Below, in pieces: positions 11,440 through 44,205 of a DNA stretch of 64,000 nucleotides. Under the pieces are notes generated by a model. That model made no database searches. It saw nothing but the letters and a program-made list of their open reading frames with translations, and was not told the origin of the DNA. This DNA is from Papilionanthe hookeriana x Papilionanthe teres (lineage: Eukaryota; Streptophyta; Magnoliopsida; Asparagales; Orchidaceae), in contig CM040434.1 of NCBI GenBank assembly GCA_022702705.1, forward strand, positions 55,788,953 to 55,852,952, given 5' to 3'. Within the stretch, counting starts at the first letter, position 1, and the number at the start of each line of letters is the position of its first letter. The translations under genes were made by a program, and so were the position numbers.

Positions 11440-12660
11440 AATATCCTCCAAATATTGTCACTATAAAAATTAAACTTTTTATCATACTTCCCTTAAAAAA
11501 TGTCTTTTTTTCTTCTGTAATGAGGCTATGCATGAATTTGAGTTGGTCTTCTTAGCTTGTCAATAAGGGTGAGATCTACATGCACCTCCATGAGTGGTGA
11601 AGAAATTCAAGAATAATGACTTCTAGAATCTACGGGGAGCTCTTCTCATTAGGGGTGGTGTTGCAAGGTATGCTATTTCGGAAGTTAGAGGCCTTGTTGA
11701 CGAGATTCTCAAAGATTTTAATGGTGAAACCCTTGAGACATATAGATATAAGGACATTAAATTTCCTTAATAGAACAACTAAAATATTTAACTTATAAAG
11801 CTGTAACTCACAACAAATGCTCATATTTCATAATATAGTAGACGACTAATGTTTAAATAACAAGCCCCTCGATGATATTCTACTAAGGTTTTAAAAATCT
11901 CTTGAAAATATACAAAAAATTCAGAAGATATCTTATTATTTTAGAAATAAATTATCTTTCTTTCAATGAAAATAAACATATTTTATTATTTAAAAATAAA
12001 ATATGTTTTTCCAATAAAGATAAATATATTTTAGTGGATGTTTAATACATTTTAAAAAATAAAAGGAAATCTTGCATAGATCTTAACTCCTAAGAGTATT
12101 AACTAATTATTTGAACAATATAATATTTAATTGTTATACTAGTTATCAATAATTATTGATTGTGACTTTTTTTAATTAATTGAGAATTTGGCATATAATA
12201 TTCTTTGGAACATTTACATGCATAGAACATAATTTTTATGTATTTACATATCTAACATGAAAATTTTCATTTTTATATCTAAACTTAAACTTTTAATATC
12301 ACGTTAAACATATATTTTTTCATGTATATAATTACTGCGTCAAAATAATATAAATGTAAATATAAATATTTAGGTTTAATTTGTAAATGTATAAAAGTTT
12401 TTTTCCAGCATATATGAGCGCTCTACTATGGAGAAATTATTACATATGCAGCACGCATGCAGCGTAATAACTTATTAATAATTTATACTTTGAGTTATTG
12501 AGTGATTATTGACAAGTTATTAGAGTTATTCAAAATTTTGTGAGATTTTTGATATTAATTCTAATAAATTTAAAATAATTTGTAATATTTCAATTTCAAT
12601 GTTATTCAGGAATTATTACTAGAGTATTAGGAGGTTATTCTGAGCATGCAAACAGCTCTG
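11440..12660. other. Upstream region of the E2 gene
   Basis: AT-rich with no coding signal. No TATA box can be assigned with confidence. A pyrimidine-rich run at about 12750-12772 (ctctctctctctct) is probably in the 5' UTR, where such runs are common in plants. Confidence 0.4.
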
Positions 12661-12874
12661 CTTGCCTGTTCTGTACATGATTTTCCTCCGTACCGTGAAT
12701 CCCAACTACCATCCATCAAACAACCGATCGCCTCCCCTCGACGTCTCCGTCCCTCTCTCTCTCTCTCTAAAACCTTCAGGGCGCGGTTTTCTTCGAAGTG
12801 CTGAAACTCTCACCTCCCTCTTTCCTTCTCTGCTCACCACCCTCGTCTTTACTGTTGTTTGCCCTCCACTCGAT

Positions 12875-33207
<20,333 letters not shown>

Positions 33208-33445
33208 GAGCATCGCTGGGTCATCTGTTTCTGATGCAGATTTCCAGCCGAGCGGAACTTCTGTCACTTCAGCAGGTTTTGCTGCTGAAAAATTTAATTA
33301 TTTTCATCGAAGATCCTCAATTTTTTTTCTTATGTTTATTATGTAGAAATGAGGTGAAAGAGCGCATCGCATACCTTTTTTTGGTTCTTTCAAAGCCTGC
33401 ATTTCATTTTCTATATTTCAAGTTACATTTTTCATAATAAAAAAG
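33208..33445 (+). other. LTA2: E2 3' UTR
   Basis: From the TAA to a polyadenylation signal aataaa at 33436-33441. The cleavage site is not visible. Confidence 0.5.
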
Positions 33446-36400
33446 ACTTAATATTTAGTTCTGTTATTTGTGTTTCATTTGCACATCTTACTCCTTCATT
33501 TAATATTTTATTTAACACTCAAATCTTAACCGTGACATAGAAAATATCACTAATGCTAACCTTTTTAAGTGACACCTGCATGGGCGCTGGCACACTCTAA
33601 AGCTTGCAGTATAAATAGTAATTGCCCGATTGGGGCAGCTTATTTTATGCGGGGACAATTTGAAAATGTATGAGATCTATTTCGTTTAACTGTATTTTGG
33701 CAGTTTATACGTTTTCAAAACTCTGAAAATAGCGTTTTCACACCGCACATATCTAGGTGTGGTGGTAGTTTTCTGGCTGGTTTTGTCAAAAAAAAAAAAA
33801 GTAATTAATAACCACCGCACCTACCTTATCAGCAAATTATTTTTAATCAGTTTATCAGCAGATTATTCAATAAGCTGCAGCTATCCTAAACAAGCTTAAG
33901 CCCGTAAAGGCTACTAACTATCAAATAATTATTAACCTATCCAAACTTATTCATTACAAATATTAGTATTTAAATTAACTACTTAAATTTGAGAAATTGG
34001 GAGTTATATCAGATAGATTCTATGATATGCTTCTGCATAATTTTATTAAGAATAAAATTACTAACAGTCTAGTTACATTTGATAAATTGAGAATGTTAAA
34101 ATGAATTCCCTGATAAAGTTAGAAACGTATAGGGTGACATGATTATATGATTTGATGATTTGGGTAAAATCAACTTAGGATATATGAAAAATAAATTTTT
34201 ATGATTTTATTATATGCAATTTCAGATTTCAAAGCACAAAACATAATTAACTATCTTCCTGAAAATTTAGAAGCTATTATTGAGGTTTTTGTAACTAAAG
34301 TTTACTTGCATTAAACATTTTGTATCATCACTCGTCATTAAAACAAAAAATAGGAATATTTACATACCTACCACTCAAATTTTATGCATACATGTCTCAC
34401 ACCTGAACTTCAATTTTTACATTTAGAACACCTTAACTATTCATTTTATGTGATATGAAAGATTTGAGTGGTATAAATGTAAAAAAGTAATATTTAGGAT
34501 TTGGATGTGTAAATACATTGGAATTGAGTGGCATGCATATAAATTATGTCCGTACCAATCCTGTGAAGAATCTTTTCCACTGGTGGGTAACCGGACTTGC
34601 CACCAGAATCGATTGGCGAGCCTTACAAAGCTTGGCGGACCTTCAACTAATTAGGTTAAATCCCCAGCTGATATTTTATTTATTAAGAGAGTTGGCAAGA
34701 CAACAAGAGTTTAATATTGAGGACTAGTATGGGTTCCAAAAGTGTCCTATGAGAATCATACTAAATTTGCCAAAGTTAGAAACCAAGCAGATGGGATGGT
34801 TAGCATAGGTTTCTCGGCTCACTCGCCAATCTCATAGACTCACCCGCTCGCTTATGTAGCCATTCGCTAGTCGCCAACATCTTGTTGATGTTGGCGGCTC
34901 CTTACATGAACTCGTCAAAAGAACTATCAATGTGTATTTATTTAACTATTATATATGTTTATATGTTTATGGGTTGTTGGTAGGCCCATCTTTTATTTGT
35001 CTGTTTATTTATTTTTCATTCATTCATTTTTTACGATGTCAAAATATACATTTGTTTATAGCTCCGAGGATCCTATTAATATTGGATCAAAGGGTGAATT
35101 TCTTAGGTCGAATTTTTTTAAGCATTTGATGTTCTCAATAGAATACTAAGAACTCCTCTTACTAAAAACCGTTTGTCTCCCTCCTTCCCTCGCCCTTCCT
35201 CCCTTCCCTTTCTTTCACTCTTTCTCTTCATTCTTATTATTCATTTTCTTCTTCTATTTTTCATTATCCATTATTTTATGAGATCTATAAACTTTGTCAG
35301 TAAGTTTTTGACATCACGAATAAATTTGAAATACAATATCCTCAAAAGTTTAGTGAGAGTAAATTTATGTCTAAGCCTACAAACTAAAAGCCATAAGCTA
35401 TAGAAACAAACAAAGGAGGTTTGTAGTCATAAGGAATCAAAATTTTGTAGTTGACAAATAGCTTACAAAGATCAAAGAGAAGAATTTGAGGTTAACTTAG
35501 AGGGCTTTGAAATGAGTCCCCAAAGATATATATATGGTAAAAATGTCATAAGGTTCTTCATATTCTATAAATAAAAGACAATCATCAAGCACTAGAGCAC
35601 TAATATCTATGCTAGCTCTTGACAAAACCTATGATCCCAATAGTAAGGATGAGTCCACCGCTTCGCTTTGACATGTTGAGGTGAAAGCAATGGCTAACAA
35701 ATGTATTTTTCAGGGAGAATGCAGAGCCCGAACCTTTATCAAACCATTATAATTTAGTATTAACAAAACTATGAATCCATATATCCACTAACTCTAAGAT
35801 TTAGATTGAATTGAAGGCAAAATTAGATTTAGTAAATCCGTGAATCCACGATGCTCTCACAACTTATAATTTGGTTGGATTTAGTAAATATGTTATAAAT
35901 CTTATTAAAATACTCTGCCTATGTGTAAATCTAGACAACATTTTGTAGTTATTTTATTTTTAAAGAATTAAACAAATTGGTGTCGTTAGAAATCATTTTC
36001 AATCAAAGTTTTCACTATAAAGTTTTTTTCTGAACACCAAAATCTTAATTTTTCATTCATCAGATCAAATATTTAAATAATTACATCAAATTTTGAAGTT
36101 TGAAATTTAATTGAACTACATAAAATAAAAGTTTAAACAAGGAAACAAATATGACAGTGGAGTAGAACCAATCCAATTTCACTCCAAATCATCTAGTATA
36201 ACGTTCAATGAAGCATTTATGCATATAGGTTAGACAAACTTTATTAATCATAACTATAAATATGATCGTAATAAGTAAATAATGAATAAAAGTATATTAC
36301 ATTAAAAAAATTAATTAAAAAATAAAAGAACTAGAAAATTTATTAGTTAGTTAAATAACCATATTAAATCATTAAAAACCATGTAATGGTTAGAAAATTT

Positions 36401-37690
36401 TGTGGACACCACAGGACATCCCCAAACCCCCTGAAAGTTTTCATAAATTTCTGAATTAATTAAATATTTAATTAATTTTTAAAATTATTTAAGCTTGGAT
36501 AATTATCGAAAATATCCAAATTAAAATGTGATGAATTCAAAATCTTCTACATATTATTGTAATATTGATTATGGAATGCATGCGATATGACGCATTATAG
36601 ACTTCATTAAACATGATTTTGTAGGATCCATTTATGCAAAGTTTTATTTCATAATCCAATCAATAGGTTTATTCAAATATATATTACATTCCAAGGTTTA
36701 AATTCACTCTCTTTCAATGTAGAGTTATTTTATAATTTATATATTTCTTGTGTAAATACATATGATATGCAATAGATATTGCATTATAGCTCTTCAATTG
36801 TCCTTTGTGTTATGGAGTAATTTTTCTTATATGCATATGTGGTACTATATTTATTGTGTTATATCTTTTATAATTTATTTTTTAGCTATATTTTAAATAC
36901 ATATTGACATAGATTTGACATGATTTGAGTATTGTATAAACATGGATAAAACACATCGTCAAGCATTATAGTTTACTATATGATAATATAAATTTGAACT
37001 TTATTTAAGCCATCTTTATACGACGACCAGAGAGTGGCTAAACTATGTTCGAACCTTACAAAAATGTTGTTTGATTCGTGTTTGAATCATATTCATCATG
37101 GGTCGAGCAGGATTTGAATATTATTTAAATAAAATTCAACTCTATTTTAAACATGATTTGAACTTTATTGTTATATTGATGTAAATCTTTCACTTATGTA
37201 TTTTAAATTTATTTAAATTTTATTTGAAATAATATTGAAATGAAACTCTCCAAAAAAAATGATACAAGTCCTTAATTATCTATATTCTCAAATAAAGATA
37301 ATCATATATAAATTACATTTAAATTTACTTGAAATTCATATTGAATCCCATCGAAGTTGTTAGATTTTCGACCCCACAAATTTATTTTAATTTTTGGATT
37401 GAACGATATTTTTCCTATCCATCCAATAATTAAATGTCCCTTTAGTAGCACAACGAGGTACACGTGATTGATTAAGGTGCGTCCCCTTCGAAATGTCAAT
37501 TTCCTATCAGACAATTGCTCTAAGAAATTACAAGCAGACCATCCAATTCCTACGTAATTACTTATCTAACACCAAAGCTTTACATTTTAAATTTATAACG
37601 TCAAAATCTTTGATATTGCATCTAAAATATCACCATTTTAATTTTTAAAAAAATAAAGTGCACTTTCTTTTAAAGTATAGATTAGGTAAT
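33446..37690. other. AT-rich intergenic DNA
   Basis: No gene, RNA or complete element recognised. Open frames here are short and composition-driven. Confidence 0.5.
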
Positions 37691-37699
37691 ATATGTGTG

Positions 37700-37870
37700 T
37701 GTGTGCGAGTAAGTGCGCGCACTACAAGTCTTGGCATGTTAGTTGGTGGGGTTCACTATGTTCTTCTCAAGTCATGGGTTCGATCCCCCATGTCGCGTGG
37801 TTCTCAAATATTAGGCACATGACGCAGACACCAAATCATATGTGAAATCGGCATTTGGGGCCCACCAGAC
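37700..37870 (+). mobile_element. Possible tRNA-derived SINE
   Basis: Has a strong box-B-like gggttcgatcccc (about 37777-37790) and a weaker box-A-like stretch (ggcatgttagttgg, about 37733-37746). It does not fold as a tRNA. It abuts the (TA)n tract that starts near 37880. Confidence 0.35.
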
Positions 37871-37877
37871 TCAAATA

Positions 37878-37879
<2 letters not shown>

Positions 37880-37940
<61 letters not shown>
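37880..37940. repeat. (TA)n microsatellite, left flank of TIR element
   Basis: About 30 TA units directly before the left inverted repeat. Confidence 0.95.
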
Positions 37941-37943
<3 letters not shown>

Positions 37944-40900
37944 TTTTCGTATGAAAGCTTTTAAATAATAATATTTACTTATAAAGGCTTCTAATAATTA
38001 AATTTACGAATAAAGCTCAATGTTAGGATTTCATTCAGCCAACCACTCGACTCCTCCCTCCTCTAGAGAAATACTTGCATACTGTGTGCATACCCCCCAA
38101 TAACTCCACAATACCCTGATAATATCTCCAATAACACTGAAATGAAACCTATGAAGGTTGTTCGAAGGTTTTTGGGTTTTTGGGTTTTTGAGTTATAACC
38201 CAATAACCTGACAATAACCTCCAATAACATCGAAATAGAGGTTATTGAGAGATTACAAGTAAGCAGCGCTACCTAAGTTATCCATATGCAAGTCTTTCTC
38301 CCACCTCTACCATCCCATCAATGCCAGCACTCTTTTGTCGTCAAGCTCATCACCATCATTCAGAACGACGACCGAAGCTCAGCCTTGCAACCTTCATCGA
38401 AGCCCTCATTAGTCTCAACGCCCTGTCGGAAAGACGAGTTTTCTATTTTGATCTTCCTCCGTAGATTTTTTCTCTATAATTCCTTCTATTCTCAGTTCCT
38501 TCAACACACCTTCTCTCATTGCTTTGTTGTGGTCGCCCCTAAGCTTTTTTTACTCATCCCTTACAAGATAAAACTTTTACAGTATTCCTTAAATCTCGCA
38601 GGTGTGTTGACCTCATTTTTGATGAGGTCTTCTCTTCTTCTCTTTAGTACTTAGGATCTAGCCTTAGGCTTTTCCTTTGACTGTCTTAGAGGACTAGAAT
38701 TGGGACCCACCTTTTAGAAATTCAAACCACTTCTTAACTCCCCGCAAACTCTACAAACTTGATCGTAGACCCCTAATCACCTAGAGGGTTAAAATCAAAT
38801 GTGGAAGTTTAAAGGATGAGTTCCTATAGGACACTTTTGGCCTTAGGATCGCCCTGCAGGCTGGCTCATGCAGTGAAGGGTCGACTTACACACACACTAC
38901 ATTTATACACTACACCTACACACTACACTTCCACATACCTCCTAAAACCACACCCATACCTAACTTGACCTCCCGACTCATGTAGGTGATTCACATGGAT
39001 GATCCTTAACCCCTAAGCCCTCGGCTAAGAGGTTAGGAACAACATAGTGAATGCCTCAAATGAGTCCCTTCATGGCTCATATGGGCTTGATATGGCTTCA
39101 TGGCTCAACCAAAATGATTTCACTCCACTCAAATTCACCCAATCTTCAATTTTCCAAATTTTTAATTTTTGACCCCCGGGACCCTACACCCGCTTAGCCT
39201 ACCCAAAACCCCCGAAATTACCCAAATTTCTCAAAAATTTCCAAATTATCCAAAATTCTCCAAAATCATTCCCAAACATTTCCACATCACTTAAATTGAT
39301 CATCCATACCCAAAAATACCAAAAATTCCAAGAAAACCTCCCAATACCCTCCAAATACCCAAAATACCCCTCTTGGCCAAAAAATCCAAAAATTCAGAAA
39401 ATTCCCAGAAAATTCCAGAAAATCCCAAATATTCCCAATTTCATTTTGTCCAACTACACCATGGGCCAATTTTGTCAATTTACCCCACTTTTGTCAAAAC
39501 CCCCACTTGACCCATTTTAACCCTAAGTGAACCCAATGTCAAACCAAACCTACCTAATTGACCCCAATTTTGGTCCAATTCAATTCTAAACTTCAATTCA
39601 ATATCCCCAATACCAATCTAGACCAAATCCAAGTCCAATTTGATTGACATTTGGATCCAATCTCACTTTTGGCCTTAAAGCCCAATTTGGACCCATGACC
39701 CAAACCTAACCCAAACTCACCCAACTCAATTCCAATTAACCCCAAATCTTTTCTAAATCTTCCTTAACACTCCCATAAACATTTCTCAACATTGATTTTA
39801 TATCAATTTCAACCCTAGCCCAACATTAGCCCAAGTTAGCCCAATTTGACCTACATAGGCCCACTTACCAAATAAATCCAAATTCAAACCAATTCAACTC
39901 CAAATCACACCAAATTGACTCCAAGCCCTTCATAGAACATCCCTAAACCAATTATGACATTTATTTGACAAAATTCTTCACAAAATCTTTACCCAAATGC
40001 CCATCCTAAAATCAAAAAGCCCATTCCCCTTAAACTTTCCTAAAAGCCCACTTCACCACATCCAAAGGCCCAAAATCTACCCTAAAGCCCACATGACATC
40101 TCCATTTGTCATCCACTTAATTAAAGCCATTACCTAAGTCCTAAATTCACCATCAAATTATTCCAAATCAAGCTTCATGCAAATTTTCACCAAAATATCC
40201 AAAATTCTTAAAACCCATTTCCATGAAATTGACCAAACCTTTTCCCAAGCCAAAGGTGAGCCATTCACAAGCCATATGAAGCCATGAAAATTTGGCATGT
40301 GACCATGCCATTAATGGCAAAAGGAGGAGGTCCTTTAACCATCTTCTAAAAGTCATTAGCTCTTAAGCATGTTTCCCCTTAACCAAGATTTAATCCAAAT
40401 ATTCTTGGATAAGGACATCACCACCTCTTGACCAGCTAGCCTAACCGATCTTCTCGACCCAAGACCGACCATGGGGAGGTGAACCCAACCCAAACCAATG
40501 GATTGACCAATTTCAAGCCAAAGTGACCTCTTCCCCATTCCATTTTAATCCAAACACTTTACACATGTCCAAGCCCAATCGACTTCACCATTGCCAAGCC
40601 CCGACCTCCCTGGTCAAGATGGTGACCCATGCCTGCCGGCCAGCCGCCTGGATCGCCGGAAAACACCACACCCGAGAGCTCACATGTGAGCCAACTTTGA
40701 AATTCCACCTTGCTGAGCTGCCCCATGCCCAATGGCCACCATGGTTGTTCTTCCCATGACCAGAGCAGCTGATCCCAACCCTTGGCCATCCCTGGGAGGC
40801 TCTCCAGCCACCTCTATTTAAACCCCTCACCCTCACGGCCATGAGAGGAGAGTTGCACAAACCTTGCCGAAACTCTGCCAAAATTGTTCCAAACCCTTCT

Positions 40901-43429
40901 CCACCCTTAGAGCAGTTGATCCCCAGTATCAATTTGCCCTAATCCCCACTGATAAAATCCAATTTCCCAACCGAAATTCCACCCAAAACCAGGACACTTC
41001 TCCACGGTGAGCCAATTCCCAAATTGATTGGTTCTACACCTTCACCGGACCGAGGAAGGTGTCCACCAAGCAAAGCCCCATCTCCGAGCCACCCGGTTGC
41101 TCCAGCCTCCAAGCTTTGTGATCGGGCTTGGTCGAAATCACATCTGGACAATTCACCGGACCGGGAGACTTCATCCGGAGCTTGCCGGGATCCAATCGAA
41201 GGTGCAACAACTCTCGGATCGAAGCCACACTTCTCTGAGCAAAGGTATGAGCTAATTCTTCATCCCGAGCTTCTGGAGATTCTCCATTTCAAATGCCTTA
41301 GTTTCAATGCATGATAGCCGTATAGATGTGTTCTTCTCTTCAAGACGAATCCATAGAGCATAAGAACATGAAAATCCATTGAGTATCGAGTGAGATCTTA
41401 GGGATTTAGTGTGGACGGCTCTCGGGTGAGGACGCTCGGGGACGATGAACGGATGCCGTCCATTCAATACACGCGCGGACGAACGACTCATATGGCGTCG
41501 GACCAGGAGACGGTACGAGAACCGCGGGGCCCGGACTGCTGACTCAGGTGGCGGCGTCGAATAGGAGCGCGACACGAGGCGTTTCGGAGATGCCGAGGAT
41601 GAGTTGGCGCCGCGTGGATAAATAGAAAATTAGGGTATTTTTTGATTTATTTAATTCCCTAAACTTCAAAAATTCATATCTCTGTGTAGAAAAATCAAAA
41701 AAATAAAATAAAAATACCCTCTTGCTCAGTGAACAGAGGAGAATAATGTGGAAAAGAAATCATTTAATTTCATCAAGTATTTTATTTTTTTATAATTTAT
41801 TTACTCTCTCGCATACTTTTAATTCTCCATGCATGTATACAATTCACCATGGCATGAGACCATAGGGCTTTTGAAGCCTCTGAATTTGGGAACATTCCCT
41901 GAATTTTCCAAAGTCAGAGGCCATCCCTATAAAAAGTTATTGATTTTTCAAATTCATGTTGCTGTTTTGAGTATTTTAATTCCAATAAATATCATGTTGT
42001 GAAATAAATTCTAGGAAAATTTGGTGATGTTCCTTATGACCAGAGAACCCTAGGAAAAATAGGTTTTGACTTAGTTCATTTAAAACAACCCTAATTGGCT
42101 TAAATACCCAAAATAGGTCTTTAATTAATTAGAGTTAACCATGCATAAAATTGACTTGAAATCAATTCTCCACTGACCTTTAGGATCAGAGGAACCCACC
42201 ATAAAAATTTGAGGTCAATTGGACTTGGTTAGGCCCACTAATTGGGTTGATTAAGCCACTTAGCCATTTTAAACTTTAAAAATTCATAATTTTTAAAATA
42301 CCTTTCAAAAATTCACCAAATTGGTTTTGGAGCCTCTCTGATATCAGGGGAATTTAAGAAAATTAAAATTTCAATTTTCTAAAAAAGTTGATTTTTAATA
42401 ATATTTTAATATTTTTAATAATTAAAAAATAATAAAAACCACAAAAATAATAAAATTCACCAAAATGTCACATTTTGAATTTTAATCACTTAGAAACAAA
42501 CCCCACATTTTTTTAGGTCTATTTAGTGAGATATTAAATTTTAAAGCCCTAGGGTAATTTTAAAATTAAAAAAAATGTATTTTCTAGCATTTTCACTAAA
42601 ATAATTATAATAAATCATAGAAAAATCAGAAAATTACAAAATTTGCTTCTCTGGTTTCCTTGATATCAGAGAGATTTTTGAAAAATATAAAATTCATTTT
42701 TCAACATTTATTTTATTTTTAAATTAATTAACACTCCAAAACTTAAAATACTTATAATAAAAATAATACAATTCAAAAAATCATCAAAATTGGTCCAAGT
42801 GGTCCTCTGGTCATTAGGAATGTCCCCTAATTTTCTTAAGGACAGAAACTTTCCCTTGGTCATGTTATTAAATTTTCCTTGAAAATCTCTATTTTCTACC
42901 AAAAATAATTATATAAATAAATTAAATACAGAAAAATCACATTTTCTCCTCTCATGTCTTTATTGACATATGAGTGAAGTCACATAAAAATTTCAAGTTC
43001 ATTTGAGTTCTATTTAGTGAGTTATGAAATTATTAAGCTTAAAGGGTAAAGTGGTAATTAAATTTTTTAATCCTTAATTAAAAACTTTAGGTTTAATAAA
43101 AATTTAACAAGTAAAATATTTGATCCTAATCTGATTTGGATGATTGAAATTTAAATGATTAAAGGGTAGAAACCCATTAAGCAATTTTAAAATAATTAAA
43201 CCTTAATTAAATAATTGATTAAATTTGGAAGAATAATAAAATTGGAATTATTAAAATAGGGATATTATTAGGAAGAGATTTATTCTTTAATTTAAAAATC
43301 CCAAACTTAATTATCTCATTAATGTTCAATTCTTAATTAAAATGATAACTCAAATTTAAAATATTAAAAGACTTAATCATTAAACTAAAATTAAACTATT
43401 AAACTCTTTTAAAAAATTCAATTAAAATT

Positions 43430-43860
43430 AAAAAATAAAATAAAATTAAATTAATTAAATTAAATTAAATTAAATTAATTAAATTAAATTGAATAATTAA
43501 ATTAAATTAAATTAAATTAAGTAAATTAAATCAAATTAAATTAAATTAAATTAAATTAAATAAATTAAATTAAATTGAATAATTAAATTAAATTAAATTA
43601 AATTAAGTAAATTAAATCAAATTAAATTAAATTAAATAAAATAAAATAAATTAAATTGAATAATTAAATTAAATTAAATTAAATTAAGTAAATTAAATCA
43701 AATTAAATTAAATTAAATAATTAAATTAAATTAAACCAAATTAAATTAAAATCAAATCAAATTAAATTAATTTAACATCAAATCAAACTCAATTGAATTA
43801 AATTAAATTAAAACTCAATTAAATTAAATTAAATTGAATTAAATATAACATCACCTAAAA
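43430..43860. repeat. (TTAAA)n array with higher-order units
   Basis: A run of ttaaa/aaatt repeats in which a longer unit recurs: the marker ttgaataattaa starts at 43489, 43575 and 43656, giving units of about 81-86 bp, each with an aagtaaattaaatcaaatt segment. Confidence 0.85.
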
Positions 43861-43870
43861 CAGAAAGAAA

Positions 43871-44205
43871 TTAAATATAAAGCAACTTGAACACTATTCC
43901 AAATTTAAACCCTTTAACTTAAATCAAATCATTTGAATACCAATTTACCCTTGAAAGTTTTAGTTATCATAACTCCTAAACATAACATTAAATGAAATGT
44001 TACTTCACTTATAGGATATTCAAATGTCCTAGTTCCAAATTTAAATATAAAGCAACTTGAACACTATTCCAAATTTAAACCCTTTAACTTAAATCAAATC
44101 ATTTGAATACCAATTTACCCTTGAAAGTTTTAGTTATCATAACTCCTAAACATAACATTAAATGAAATGTTACTTCACTTATAGGATATTCAAATGTCCT
44201 AGTTC
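43871..44205. repeat. 170-bp tandem duplication, copies apparently identical
   Basis: 43871-44035 and 44041-44205 read the same base for base (165 bp), separated by caaat. It sits in the AT-rich half of the giant LTR. Confidence 0.9.

Noticed and set aside
12662..12874. In-frame upstream extension of E2 exon 1 to an ATG at 12662
   Set aside because: The extra 71 codons are low-complexity (CT-rich DNA) and do not resemble E2 proteins; starting at 12875 gives a normal transit peptide and the expected length.
37735..37800. tRNA gene
   Set aside because: A box-B-like sequence is present but the acceptor stem and anticodon arm do not form; a SINE-like piece is the most that can be said.
40523..41575. 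Cluster of overlapping ORFs on both strands in the giant LTR
   Set aside because: Locally GC-rich sequence opens many frames at once; no domain is recognisable and none has a conserved partner in the window.
43430..44205. Possible CRISPR-like or satellite array
   Set aside because: This is a plant low-complexity repeat plus one duplication; no regular spacers.
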